A stretch of 64,000 bases of DNA from an uncultured Bacteroides sp. (lineage in GTDB: Bacteria; Bacteroidota; Bacteroidia; Bacteroidales; Bacteroidaceae), in assembly GCA_900552075.1 (NCBI GenBank), contig URYL01000002.1:62001-126000 (forward strand), given 5' to 3'. A model generated the notes under the pieces. It did no database searches. It was not told the origin of the DNA and saw only the letters and a program-made list of their open reading frames with translations. The position numbers and the translations under genes are program-made. How positions within the stretch are numbered: position 1 is the stretch's first letter; every line of letters begins with the position of its first letter. Positions 1 through 7,458 of this stretch are shown one piece after another.

Positions 1-779
1 AGGGTGGTATGCGTGTTATGCGACAAGAAGATGCCCGGAGTAGGGCGGTCCCAGGAACGCATGGCTACCACCGTACCTTCGGGAAGTCGTTTATCCTTCC
101 ATCGGGGCGCATATACCAGTCCCTCGCCCGCCTTGACGCAGCCTTTGGTGGGGCAGCCTATGTCGCTGGTATTATATACAATGTGGTGGCTTTTCTCTTC
201 GAAGGCGATGCCCGACATCGGGTGTAAGGTCCATCCGTCACCGTAAGTTTCAAAGATGGAGTCCTTGGTCAAGCGGTATTTCACCCACGGAGCGGGGCGG
301 AAAGTGATACCTTTGTCGCCTTCATTCTTCATAATCTGCACTTGGGCAATGTGCGGGTTTTCAAAATCGATGCTGAAGTCTTTCAGCGTACAGTTTGTGC
401 TGCGCAGCAAGGAAAGCGGAATCATCTGTCCGTGGAAGATGAATTTCGCTCCGTTTCCTTCCAGTGTGACGGATTGCAGGTCTTCCAGTGCCAGACCTAC
501 CTTCTTGGGGTTGGCTTGGTCGTGGTTGGAAATATAATATGTGCGTTCTGCCGCTTCTTCCGGATAGAAGTGATACGTTCCACTTTGGAAGCGTAATATC
601 AGTGTCTCGCCTTTCTTGGCTTCTTTTCTGATTTTGGCCAGCGCTCTTTCCATGCGGGCCGACATGTTGCTTTTCTTCCCGGGGGTAATGCCGAACCGGG
701 CCATGTTATATACTTGCTGGGCAGATAGGGGCAGGCAGAGGGCCGTGGCCAGCAGCAGATATCCTAGTTTTATTCTCAT
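1..779 (-). CDS. GH110 alpha-1,3-galactosidase, 5' part (runs off the window)
   Basis: The first 259 codons are present; the C-terminal part lies beyond the left edge. The product starts with a signal peptide (MRIKLGYLLLATALCLPLSA, then QQ). Next comes the start of a right-handed beta-helix enzyme, with segments such as NGAKFIFHGQMIPL, DFSIDFENPHIAQ, GCVKAGEGLVYAPRWKD and RSWDRPTPGIFLSHNTH, which I recognise from Bacteroides alpha-1,3-galactosidases of family GH110. These enzymes remove terminal alpha-1,3-galactose from blood-group-B-like or linear alpha-Gal glycans, probably in the periplasm. The gene lies downstream of the FKBP pair on the same strand, but a terminator hairpin separates them. 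The catalytic residues are outside the window, so the activity cannot be confirmed here. Confidence 0.85.
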   Translation of the reverse strand, partial: MRIKLGYLLLATALCLPLSAQQVYNMARFGITPGKKSNMSARMERALAKIRKEAKKGETLILRFQSGTYHFYPEEAAERTYYISNHDQANPKKVGLALEDLQSVTLEGNGAKFIFHGQMIPLSLLRSTNCTLKDFSIDFENPHIAQVQIMKNEGDKGITFRPAPWVKYRLTKDSIFETYGDGWTLHPMSGIAFEEKSHHIVYNTSDIGCPTKGCVKAGEGLVYAPRWKDKRLPEGTVVAMRSWDRPTPGIFLSHNTHTT

Positions 780-825
780 AGTCGTAATGTTTTTAAGGTA
801 AGGTCTGTTTTTACAGCTATTTTTA

Positions 826-871
826 TGAAAAATCCCTCGCTTTGTCCTATAACGGGATGAAGCGAGGGATT
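826..871 (-). terminator. Terminator of the FKBP gene pair
   Basis: A 12-bp perfect stem (AATCCCTCGCTT at 831-842 with AAGCGAGGGATT at 860-871) lies just after the FKBP lipoprotein stop codon. On the minus strand it is followed by a short T-rich run. Confidence 0.7.
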
Positions 872-894
872 CAAATTCAGTGTATGGCTTGAGA

Positions 895-1749
895 TTATTT
901 CTCGATATCTACCAATTCTACTTCGAAAATCAAAGTAGAGAACGGTTTGATCTTGCCGGCTTCCTGTGCACCGTATCCCAGTTCCTGCGGAATGTACAAT
1001 TCCCATTTAGAGCCTACTGGCATCATCTTCAGGGCTTCTGTCCATCCTGGAATCACACGGCTGACAGCCAATGTGATGGGTTCTTTAGAGCTGTCGAATT
1101 CTGTACCGTCAATCATGGTACCTTTGTAGTTCACTTTCACGCGTGAAGTATCGGCCGGAATGGCACCTGTACCTTTGGTGATGATTTTATATTGCAATCC
1201 GCTGGCTGTAGTCTGAACACCTTCTTTTGTTTTGTTCTTAACCAGGAATTCTTCGTTCTGCTTCTTGTAGTCCGCATATTTGGCTTCCAAAGCTTTTGAT
1301 TTGATCAATTCTGCTTTTGAACGTACATACACAGCTGCTGAGTCTACTGAAACAAAGCCCTGTTTCTTTACGGTAGCGATGAATCCAGCCAGGAAGTTTT
1401 CCTTGCTCAGTGACTGAGTAGAGTCTTGTCCGAAAATCTGACGGTTGTTGTAGTCGAACATGTCACCGCTGATTTGCTGGCCAATCTGCATACCTGCCAG
1501 ATAGGCTTTCTGTTTGGCATCGGTTTCCTTGCAGCCTTGTTCCAGACCTTTGATGAAGTCGGCTACGTATGCTGAATCAACGCCCAGACGGCCTTGTACA
1601 TATTCCATTAAACCTTGAGTGTTGGTTACACCCATCATATAAGACAAAGAGTCTACGTCGCTTTTCAGGTTGGCTTTCGGACCTTGTGCTGTACATGATG
1701 CCAGGCTGGCTGCAGCGGCAAGCATCATAAAAAATGTACCTTTTTTCAT
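895..1749 (-). CDS. FKBP-type peptidyl-prolyl isomerase, lipoprotein
   Basis: A 284-residue Mip/FkpA-like prolyl cis-trans isomerase, expected to assist folding of exported proteins. The N-terminus is a lipoprotein signal (MKKGTFFMMLAAAASLASC). Residues about 30-160 form the helical FKBP_N-type dimerisation region (YMMGVTNTQG, FIKGLEQG, AYLAGMQIGQQI). Residues about 180-284 form the FKBP catalytic domain (SGLQYKIITKGTGAIP, VNYKGTMIDGTEFDSS, VIPGWTEALKMMPVG, IPQELGYGAQ, TLIFEVELVDI). It lies 12 nt downstream of a second FKBP gene, so the two are probably co-transcribed. The start is set by the lipobox. Confidence 0.93.
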   Translation of the reverse strand: MKKGTFFMMLAAAASLASCTAQGPKANLKSDVDSLSYMMGVTNTQGLMEYVQGRLGVDSAYVADFIKGLEQGCKETDAKQKAYLAGMQIGQQISGDMFDYNNRQIFGQDSTQSLSKENFLAGFIATVKKQGFVSVDSAAVYVRSKAELIKSKALEAKYADYKKQNEEFLVKNKTKEGVQTTASGLQYKIITKGTGAIPADTSRVKVNYKGTMIDGTEFDSSKEPITLAVSRVIPGWTEALKMMPVGSKWELYIPQELGYGAQEAGKIKPFSTLIFEVELVDIEK

Positions 1750-1761
1750 TTGCTTCGTTAT

Positions 1762-2346
1762 TTATAATACTTCAATTAATTCTACTTCAAAAATCAGGGT
1801 ACTGTGGGGCGGAATCATTTCGCCGGCTCCTTGTGCGCCGTAAGCCAGTTCCGACGGGATGTAGAGTTTCCACTTGGCACCTTCCGACATCAGCTGCAGT
1901 GCTTCTACCCAACCTTTGATGACCTGGTTTACACCGAATACAGCCGGTTCGCCACGCTTGATGGAACTATCGAACAGCGTTCCGTCAATCAGCGTACCTT
2001 CGTAGTGGCAGCGTACGCGGTCGGTAGCTTTCGGCTTCTTGCCGTTGCCTTCCTTGATTACTTCATACTGCAATCCGCTAGGCAGGGTTACTACGTGCGG
2101 GTTTTTCTTGTTTTCTTCCAGGAATGCTTTTCCTTTTGCTATGTTTTCTGCGTTGGTTTTCTCTTCCAGTTCCATGAAGAACTTGTTCACGATTTCACGT
2201 GCTTCTGTATGAGAAATAGCAGTCTGATTTCCTTCCAATACGTCTTTGATAGCCTGTGCGAAGTCATTTACATCGATGGAGCGTGCGCCCATACTGAACA
2301 GGTTTTGGCCAATCCCCAGACCAATGGCGTAACTAAATTTATCCAT
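1762..2346 (-). CDS. FKBP-type peptidyl-prolyl isomerase, cytoplasmic
   Basis: A 194-residue FKBP isomerase without a signal peptide (MDKFSYAIGLGIGQNLFS), so probably cytoplasmic and FklB-like. It has an N-terminal FKBP_N helical region (to about residue 85) and a C-terminal FKBP domain (LPSGLQYEVIKEGNG, CHYEGTLIDGTLFDSS, VIKGWVEALQLMSEG, IPSELAYGAQGAGE, STLIFEVELIEVL). It is the first gene of a two-gene operon with the lipoprotein FKBP downstream. The two proteins look like paralogues that were sent to different compartments. Confidence 0.93.
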   Translation of the reverse strand: MDKFSYAIGLGIGQNLFSMGARSIDVNDFAQAIKDVLEGNQTAISHTEAREIVNKFFMELEEKTNAENIAKGKAFLEENKKNPHVVTLPSGLQYEVIKEGNGKKPKATDRVRCHYEGTLIDGTLFDSSIKRGEPAVFGVNQVIKGWVEALQLMSEGAKWKLYIPSELAYGAQGAGEMIPPHSTLIFEVELIEVL

Positions 2347-2383
2347 AAATAAATCTTGTATTAAAATGTGAATTAACGGGGAG

Positions 2384-2391
2384 CAAAGGTA
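2384..2391 (-). promoter_or_regulatory. -7 element of the FKBP operon promoter
   Basis: On the minus strand this reads TACCTTTG, an exact match to the Bacteroidetes -7 consensus TAnnTTTG, 37 nt upstream of the first FKBP start codon. No clear -33 TTTG is visible. Confidence 0.6.
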
Positions 2392-2435
2392 TCTTTTTTC
2401 TGTGAATATGAGGAATTTTGATTGATAAATTTTCT

Positions 2436-2443
2436 TATTTTTG
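2436..2443 (+). promoter_or_regulatory. -7 element of the sirtuin promoter
   Basis: TATTTTTG matches TAnnTTTG about 50 nt upstream of the sirtuin ATG. A TTTG sits at 2417-2420, closer than the usual 19-nt spacing. Confidence 0.5.
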
Positions 2444-2495
2444 GCGGGTGAACGAGATTAAGAATCATGTATATAACATAAAGGAGGAAAAGAAT

Positions 2496-3203
2496 ATGAA
2501 AAATCTGGTTGTATTGACAGGAGCAGGCATGAGTGCGGAGAGCGGTATCAGTACGTTCCGCGATGCAGGAGGATTGTGGGATCAATATCCGGTGGAACAG
2601 GTAGCTACCCCCGAAGGATATGCGGCGAATCCGGAGTTGGTGATTAATTTTTATAACGAACGCCGCAAGCAGTTGCTGGAGGTGAAACCGAACCGCGGTC
2701 ATGAGTTATTGGCGGAACTGGAAAAGAATTTCCATGTTACTGTCATCACACAGAATGTGGACAACCTGCATGAGCGTGCCGGAAGCCATGAGGTGATTCA
2801 TCTGCACGGTGAGCTGACCAAGGTGACTTCCAGTTACAATCCCAATGACCCGCGTTATATCAAGGAACTCCGTCCGGATGAATATGAAGTGAAGATGGGC
2901 GACAAGGCGGGCGACGGTTCCCAGCTGCGTCCGTTCATCGTCTGGTTCGGTGAGGCGGTGCCCATGATTGAGACAGCCGTGGAGTATGTGGAGAAGGCCG
3001 ATATCTTTGTCATTATCGGGACCTCCCTGAACGTCTATCCGGCGGCAGGCCTGCTGAATTACGTGCGCGACGGGGTGCCGGTTTATCTGATTGACCCGAA
3101 AGAAGTACGTATCGTTTCCGGGCGTCCGGTACACGTCATCCGTAAGGGAGCTTCCGAAGGAATGGAAGAATTAAAAAAAATGTTATTGAATGAAGCAAAG
3201 TAA
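2496..3203 (+). CDS. cobB: NAD-dependent protein deacylase (sirtuin), zinc-site cysteines absent
   Basis: A 235-residue SIR2-family enzyme that removes acyl groups from lysines using NAD+. The start at MKNLVVLTGAGMS is chosen because an AGGAGG ribosome-binding site (2482-2487) precedes it; the upstream in-frame extension has no family homology that I recognise. Visible motifs are GAGMSAESGISTFRDAGGLW (NAD binding), TQNVDNLHERAG, the catalytic His in HLHGE, LRPFIVWFGE and IGTSLNVYPA. Tyr53 and Arg56 (FYNERR) form the YxxR pair typical of class III, desuccinylase-type sirtuins. The protein contains no cysteine, so the usual four-Cys zinc site is missing; its place is taken by the segment after HGELTKVTSSYNPND. 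Probably a single-gene transcript. Confidence 0.92.
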   Translation: MKNLVVLTGAGMSAESGISTFRDAGGLWDQYPVEQVATPEGYAANPELVINFYNERRKQLLEVKPNRGHELLAELEKNFHVTVITQNVDNLHERAGSHEVIHLHGELTKVTSSYNPNDPRYIKELRPDEYEVKMGDKAGDGSQLRPFIVWFGEAVPMIETAVEYVEKADIFVIIGTSLNVYPAAGLLNYVRDGVPVYLIDPKEVRIVSGRPVHVIRKGASEGMEELKKMLLNEAK

Positions 3204-3215
3204 ACAAATTCTTTC

Positions 3216-3223
3216 TATATTTG
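3216..3223 (+). promoter_or_regulatory. -7 element of the rubredoxin promoter
   Basis: TATATTTG, an exact TAnnTTTG match, lies 51 nt upstream of the rubredoxin ATG. Confidence 0.6.
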
Positions 3224-3274
3224 TTATCATTTTAAACTAAGAACAAATACTAACTAATTAAGAATTGACTGATT

Positions 3275-3439
3275 ATGAAAAAGTACATTTGCACAGTATG
3301 TGATTGGGTTTACGATCCAGAAGTGGGTGATCCAGACGGAGGTATTGCTCCGGGTACGGCTTTTGAAGATCTTCCAGAAGACTGGGTTTGCCCGGTTTGT
3401 GGAGTCGGAAAAGAAGATTTCCAGGTAGTAGAAGATTAA
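3275..3439 (+). CDS. Rubredoxin
   Basis: A 54-residue one-iron electron carrier. The two knuckles that hold the Fe are C6-T-V-C9 and C39-P-V-C42; the aromatic core (Y4, Y13, W37) and the PGTAFEDLPEDWVCP loop are canonical. Length and sequence are full for the family. In anaerobes rubredoxin typically passes electrons to rubrerythrin or other oxygen/peroxide-defence enzymes; no such partner is adjacent. It has its own -7 element upstream and a strong hairpin terminator downstream. Confidence 0.95.
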   Translation: MKKYICTVCDWVYDPEVGDPDGGIAPGTAFEDLPEDWVCPVCGVGKEDFQVVED

Positions 3440-3458
3440 TACACTTTTCTTGATAAGA

Positions 3459-3509
3459 GCGGCCTTCTAAAAAGTATGCCATATACTTTTGGAAGGCCGT
3501 TTTCTTTTT
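3459..3509. terminator. Bidirectional terminator between rubredoxin and the MutS-like gene
   Basis: CGGCCTTC (3460-3467) pairs with GAAGGCCG (3492-3499), and AAAAGTAT/ATACTTTT extend the stem. A T-rich run follows on the + strand. It lies between convergent genes and can serve both. Confidence 0.85.
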
Positions 3510-3512
3510 GCC

Positions 3513-5309
3513 TTATTCCGGCAGGGTAATGCCCATTTTCCGCATCAGGAAACAGGCATTCATGTTTTGTGCCACTCCTTCCCGCAGTTGGTAAGAGAAG
3601 GTCAGCTCGTTGTCCTTGATGTCGGCTTCGAAGCAGTAATTCCGGATTTCATCGGGGAACTGTTCGATGAGTCTGCCCAGCAGGAGGTCGTGGGTGGCGA
3701 TGATGCCGTTGGCTTTCAGGCGCATGAACTGGCGAATCAGCTCGAAGGAGCCTTTCTGTTTGTCCAGCGAATTGGTGCCTTTCAGAATCTCGTCCAGAAT
3801 GATGAAGAGCTGTTGGCCTTGGTTCAGCAGGTCGATGATGCGTTTCAGCCGTTTCAGCTCGGCGAAGAAATACGACTCGTTGTCGGACAGTGAGTCGGAT
3901 GTGCGGAGGCTGGTAATCAGCTGATGGGGATAGAGCACCAGCTTGTCGCAACACACGGGAGCGCCGATACAGGCCAGCAGGTAGTTCACCCCGATGGTAC
4001 GCAGGTAGGTACTCTTTCCGGCCATGTTGGCACCGGTGATGATGAGGAAGAAGGGGCGCGACGGGAGAGTGGCATCGTTTTTCACACATTGGGCAGGGGG
4101 CATGAGCGGATGTCCCATCCGGGTAGCCAGGAAACAGAACGGTTTCTCGGCCACTTCAGGATAAGTGTAGTCGGGATGATTGTAGGCAAAGGTACCCAGC
4201 GAGCAGAGGGCATCCAGTTCCCCGATGGTTTCCAGCCAGCCGGTGATGTGCTGTCCGTAGCGGGCTTTCCAGCGTTCGATGCGGACAATTTCCTGCAATT
4301 GGAAGAAGATGCTACCCTCTAACAGTACGTATAAAAACTGGTTGTTGCGCAAATCCAGTCGGTCGAGTTCGCGGGAGAGTTGTTGCAAGGCTTCGATGGG
4401 AGAGGTCCCGTCCATATCCAACCGGTTCATCAGTTGTTGCATACCGGGCGCTTCCCACTGCTCTTTCTTTGCCAGCGCGATGAGCTGTGCATAACCGTGG
4501 AGGCTTTTCAGCTGCGTGCCATAGGTTTCCTGTACGTAAGTGGCCCGTTTGACAATACCGAAGCTGAGAATCAGGAAGAGTCCGAACGAGAGTCCCAACC
4601 AAGTGAAGGAAGTCCATCCCACGAGGGAAGTGAGTAACAATAGGCCGTTGAGGAGAGGGACTCCCCATGTAAAAGCTTTTACCCAGGCGCTGTGCAGGTA
4701 TTGTGCCGGACTTTGGCTCCAGGCACGCAGTTTTTCTCCGTCGGAGGCTGTACCTTGGTGTACGAGTCCGGTGATTCGGAATTGTTCCCGGAACAGTGGA
4801 CGCTGGCTCATGTCTTTCACCATTTGCTGGCGGGTACGGATGGCAGAAGGTTCACAGAGGTGATGTTGCAGCCATTGGGCCAGGCAGTCTTTTCCGAAGG
4901 AGGTACAGGTACGGTTCATCGCCTGAAACAGAGACCGCTTCCCGAATACATCGAGGTCGAAGGTATAAGGATGTTCCGGTTGGACGTAAGTCTGGCCGTC
5001 GTCAAAACAGCTGTAATCACCGGTGAGGGCTTGCAGTTCTTCTTGTTGGACACGTACTTGGGTTTCCAGCCATTTCTTTCGGCGGAACAATCGGCTGTGT
5101 ACTTTCACAAGGATGAAAAACGGCAGAAAGGTAAGACAGATACTGCCCGTCAGCAAGGCGTGCTGATGGAAGAAAAAGTAGATGCCGGCCAGTCCGGCTA
5201 CGAATAAGGCCACGCGCAGGGTACTGATGCGTGCGATTTGTTGTTTGACTTTGTGCAGCTGGCCTTCTGCCAGAGCCAGTCTTTCGGTGTAGTAGTTTTT
5301 GGGGTTCAT
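3513..5309 (-). CDS. MutS-family ATPase with predicted transmembrane segments
   Basis: 598 residues from MNPKNYYTERLALAEG; a longer in-frame start exists at 5435, but its extension resembles untranslated sequence. The C-terminal half is the MutS ATPase domain: Walker A ITGANMAGKSTYLRTIG, then the conserved NESYFFAELKRLKRII and FIILDEILKGTN (Walker B region), then IIATHD. The N-terminal mismatch-recognition domain of true MutS is absent. Instead there are hydrophobic segments near residues 35-75 (VALFVAGLAGIYFFF; ICLTFLPFFILV) and a second pair near 210-245 (LLNGLLLLTSLVGW; GLSFGLFLILSFGIV), which suggest a membrane protein. I recognise it as a MutS-related family of Bacteroidetes with unproven function; mismatch repair is unlikely. 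Confidence 0.85.
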   Translation of the reverse strand: MNPKNYYTERLALAEGQLHKVKQQIARISTLRVALFVAGLAGIYFFFHQHALLTGSICLTFLPFFILVKVHSRLFRRKKWLETQVRVQQEELQALTGDYSCFDDGQTYVQPEHPYTFDLDVFGKRSLFQAMNRTCTSFGKDCLAQWLQHHLCEPSAIRTRQQMVKDMSQRPLFREQFRITGLVHQGTASDGEKLRAWSQSPAQYLHSAWVKAFTWGVPLLNGLLLLTSLVGWTSFTWLGLSFGLFLILSFGIVKRATYVQETYGTQLKSLHGYAQLIALAKKEQWEAPGMQQLMNRLDMDGTSPIEALQQLSRELDRLDLRNNQFLYVLLEGSIFFQLQEIVRIERWKARYGQHITGWLETIGELDALCSLGTFAYNHPDYTYPEVAEKPFCFLATRMGHPLMPPAQCVKNDATLPSRPFFLIITGANMAGKSTYLRTIGVNYLLACIGAPVCCDKLVLYPHQLITSLRTSDSLSDNESYFFAELKRLKRIIDLLNQGQQLFIILDEILKGTNSLDKQKGSFELIRQFMRLKANGIIATHDLLLGRLIEQFPDEIRNYCFEADIKDNELTFSYQLREGVAQNMNACFLMRKMGITLPE

Positions 5310-5446
5310 ACGTCTGTATTTGTGTAGATGGTGCAAAGGAACGAAAAAGTGTACATCACTGGCTGAAAAATCTGTTAAAAGGTTGAATCTGTTTGTGTTT
5401 TTCATGAATAAATGTCTTCTTTGCAAGAAAATCAAAATGTATTTAT

Positions 5447-5506
5447 AAAAAGTGTGCGCGGTAACGCGTTTTCTTTTTCACTTAATGCGTGTTCGCACAC
5501 ACTTTT
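5447..5506. promoter_or_regulatory. Candidate operator upstream of the LacI-type regulator
   Basis: AAAAAGTGTGCG (5447-5458) is mirrored, with one inserted base, by CGCACACACTTTT (5494-5506). The 8-bp palindrome AACGCGTT (5463-5470) lies in the spacer. The site ends 15 nt before the regulator's ATG. The position suits autoregulation of the hexuronate operon, but the assignment is inference. Confidence 0.45.
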
Positions 5507-5521
5507 GAAAAAAGCCTGTCT

Positions 5522-6607
5522 ATGCAGAAGAACAAGAACATACGACTGACGGATATTGCGCGTCTGGCCAATGTGTCGGTAGGTACGGTCGACCGAGTGA
5601 TTCACAACCGGGGGAGGGTTTCGGAAGAGAATATCCGCCGGGTGAAGGAGATTATGGAGCAGGTGGGTTACAAGCCTAATCTGATTGCCCGCTCGCTGGC
5701 CGTCAAGAAGCCCTGTCATCTGGTAGCGTTGATTCCGAACTTTCGTGCGGGAGATTATTGGAGTGCCATGGAATATGGTATCCGCCGGGCGGAGGAAGAG
5801 CTGGAGAGTTATGGGGTGAAGGTCACGGTACTGACTTTCGACCAGTATGGTGAAGGCAGCTTCGAGGAGACGGCTTCCCGTTTGCTGAACCTGCCGGAGG
5901 CGGTGGACGGCGTGGTGGTGGGAACCCTGTTCAAGGAGGCGGTCATCCGTCTGTCGACTTTGCTCGATGCGCGTGAAGTCCCGTATGTATATGTGGATTC
6001 GGACATCGAGGAACAGCACCGGCTGGCATATTACGGAACGGATTCCGTGGCTGGCGGTGAGATCGGAGCCCGGATGCTGTTGGCTTCCATGTCCTTTCAG
6101 GGCGATATCCTGGTGGCCCGGATTCAGCACGGGAAAGGCGGACTTTCCACACAGGGAGAGAAACGTTATCTTGGTTTCCGGCGTTACCTGGCACAGCAGC
6201 GTTGCACCATGCAACTGGTGGAAGTGGAACTGTGGATAGGGGATGAGGCACACAACAGGCAGGTGCTCGACGAGGCTTTCCGGCATTATCCGGACATCCG
6301 TGGAGCGGTGACTTTCAATTCTTCCTGCTACATTCTCGGTGAATACCTGGAAAAACAGGGCCGGAAAGACATCCGGCTGGTGGGATATGATTTGATTGAC
6401 CCGAACGTGAGGCTGCTGAACGAAGGATATGTGCAGGCGTTGATTGCCCAACGTCCGGAATTGCAGGGTTACAACGGGGTGAAGGCGCTGAGCCGGCTAC
6501 TCCTTTTCGATGAACGCCCGCCCGTGGTGAACCTGTTGCCGATAGACATTTTGTTGAAAGAGAATTATCAATTTTATAATAAAGTATCCAATTTATTGCT
6601 AATCTAA
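5522..6607 (+). CDS. LacI-family transcriptional regulator of the hexuronate operon
   Basis: 361 residues from MQKNKNIRLTDIARLANVSVG; a GTG start 11 codons upstream is possible but would overlap the operator-like sequence. Residues about 8-55 are a LacI helix-turn-helix (IARLANVSVGTVDRVIHNRGRVS) with the hinge segment PNLIARSLA. The rest is a periplasmic-binding-protein-like sugar-sensing domain (VALIPNFRAGDYWSAMEYGI; GAVTFNSSCYILGEYLEKQG; VGYDLIDPNVRLLNEGYV). It is 5 nt upstream of the oxidoreductase gene, so it probably controls its own operon. The ligand is inferred to be a uronate intermediate from the downstream genes. Confidence 0.9.
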   Translation: MQKNKNIRLTDIARLANVSVGTVDRVIHNRGRVSEENIRRVKEIMEQVGYKPNLIARSLAVKKPCHLVALIPNFRAGDYWSAMEYGIRRAEEELESYGVKVTVLTFDQYGEGSFEETASRLLNLPEAVDGVVVGTLFKEAVIRLSTLLDAREVPYVYVDSDIEEQHRLAYYGTDSVAGGEIGARMLLASMSFQGDILVARIQHGKGGLSTQGEKRYLGFRRYLAQQRCTMQLVEVELWIGDEAHNRQVLDEAFRHYPDIRGAVTFNSSCYILGEYLEKQGRKDIRLVGYDLIDPNVRLLNEGYVQALIAQRPELQGYNGVKALSRLLLFDERPPVVNLLPIDILLKENYQFYNKVSNLLLI

Positions 6608-6612
6608 TTATT

Positions 6613-7428
6613 ATGGCAAACGAATTATTTAACGTAGACGGCAAAGTTGTCGTCATGACCGGGGGAGCCGGTGTGTTGGGAAAAGGTATTTCCAAGTATT
6701 TGGCTGCACAAGGTGCAAAGATGGTCATTCTTGACCGTAGTGAAGAAGCAGGAAAAGCATTGGTCGCTGAAATCGTGGCACAGGGTCACGAAGCTACTTT
6801 CTTGTACACTGATGTCATGCAGAAGGAAGTGCTGGAACAGAACAAGAAGGATATTCTGGAGAAATATGGCCGTATTGACGTGTTGTTGAACGCTGCAGGC
6901 GGAAACATGGCAGGTGCTACCATCGCTCCGGACAAGACTTTCTTCGATTTGCAGATTGATGCGTTCAAGAAGGTGGTCGACCTGAACCTCTTCGGTACGG
7001 TATTGCCGACCATGGTCTTTGCCGATGTCATGGTAAAACAGAAAAAAGGAGCCATCGTGAACTTCTGTTCTGAATCTGCCCTCCGTCCGTTGACCCGTGT
7101 GGTAGGTTATGGAGCTGCCAAGGCTGCCATTGCCAACTTTACCAAATACATGGCCGGTGAACTGGCTATCAAGTTCGGCGACGGCCTGCGTGTGAACGCC
7201 ATCGCTCCGGGCTTCTTCCTGACAGAACAGAACCGTACTTTGTTGACGAATCCTGATGGTTCACTGACAGATCGTGCCAGAAAGATTATCGCTCACACTC
7301 CGTTCGGCCGTTTCGGTGAGCCGGAAGACTTGTATGGTACCATTCACTACCTCATCAGCGATGCGTCCAGCTTCGTAACCGGTACAGTAGCCGTTATCGA
7401 CGGTGGCTTTGATGCTTTCTCTATTTAA
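6613..7428 (+). CDS. SDR-family D-fructuronate/D-mannonate oxidoreductase
   Basis: A 271-residue short-chain dehydrogenase. The Rossmann nucleotide-binding motif is TGGAGVLGKGISKYL (near residue 16), followed by NAAGG, the catalytic Ser in FCSESALRPL, and YGAAKAAIANF (Tyr-x-x-x-Lys). The C-terminal GTVAVIDGGFDAFSI is typical of SDRs. The gene lies between a LacI regulator and uxuA, so it most likely interconverts D-fructuronate and D-mannonate with NAD(P)H, taking the place of the unrelated UxuB. Spacing is 5 nt to the regulator and 30 nt to uxuA, consistent with one operon. Confidence 0.88.
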   Translation: MANELFNVDGKVVVMTGGAGVLGKGISKYLAAQGAKMVILDRSEEAGKALVAEIVAQGHEATFLYTDVMQKEVLEQNKKDILEKYGRIDVLLNAAGGNMAGATIAPDKTFFDLQIDAFKKVVDLNLFGTVLPTMVFADVMVKQKKGAIVNFCSESALRPLTRVVGYGAAKAAIANFTKYMAGELAIKFGDGLRVNAIAPGFFLTEQNRTLLTNPDGSLTDRARKIIAHTPFGRFGEPEDLYGTIHYLISDASSFVTGTVAVIDGGFDAFSI

Positions 7429-7458
7429 TCGAGTACGAACCTTAAAAAAAGAAACATT

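Noticed and set aside
1804..2352. 182-codon plus-strand ORF over the second FKBP gene
   Set aside because: The minus strand has a full FKBP domain; the plus reading has no recognisable features.
5310..5435. N-terminal extension of the MutS-like protein to 5435
   Set aside because: The added 42 residues have no conserved character and include the intergenic region shared with the LacI-type gene; the start at 5309 fits better.
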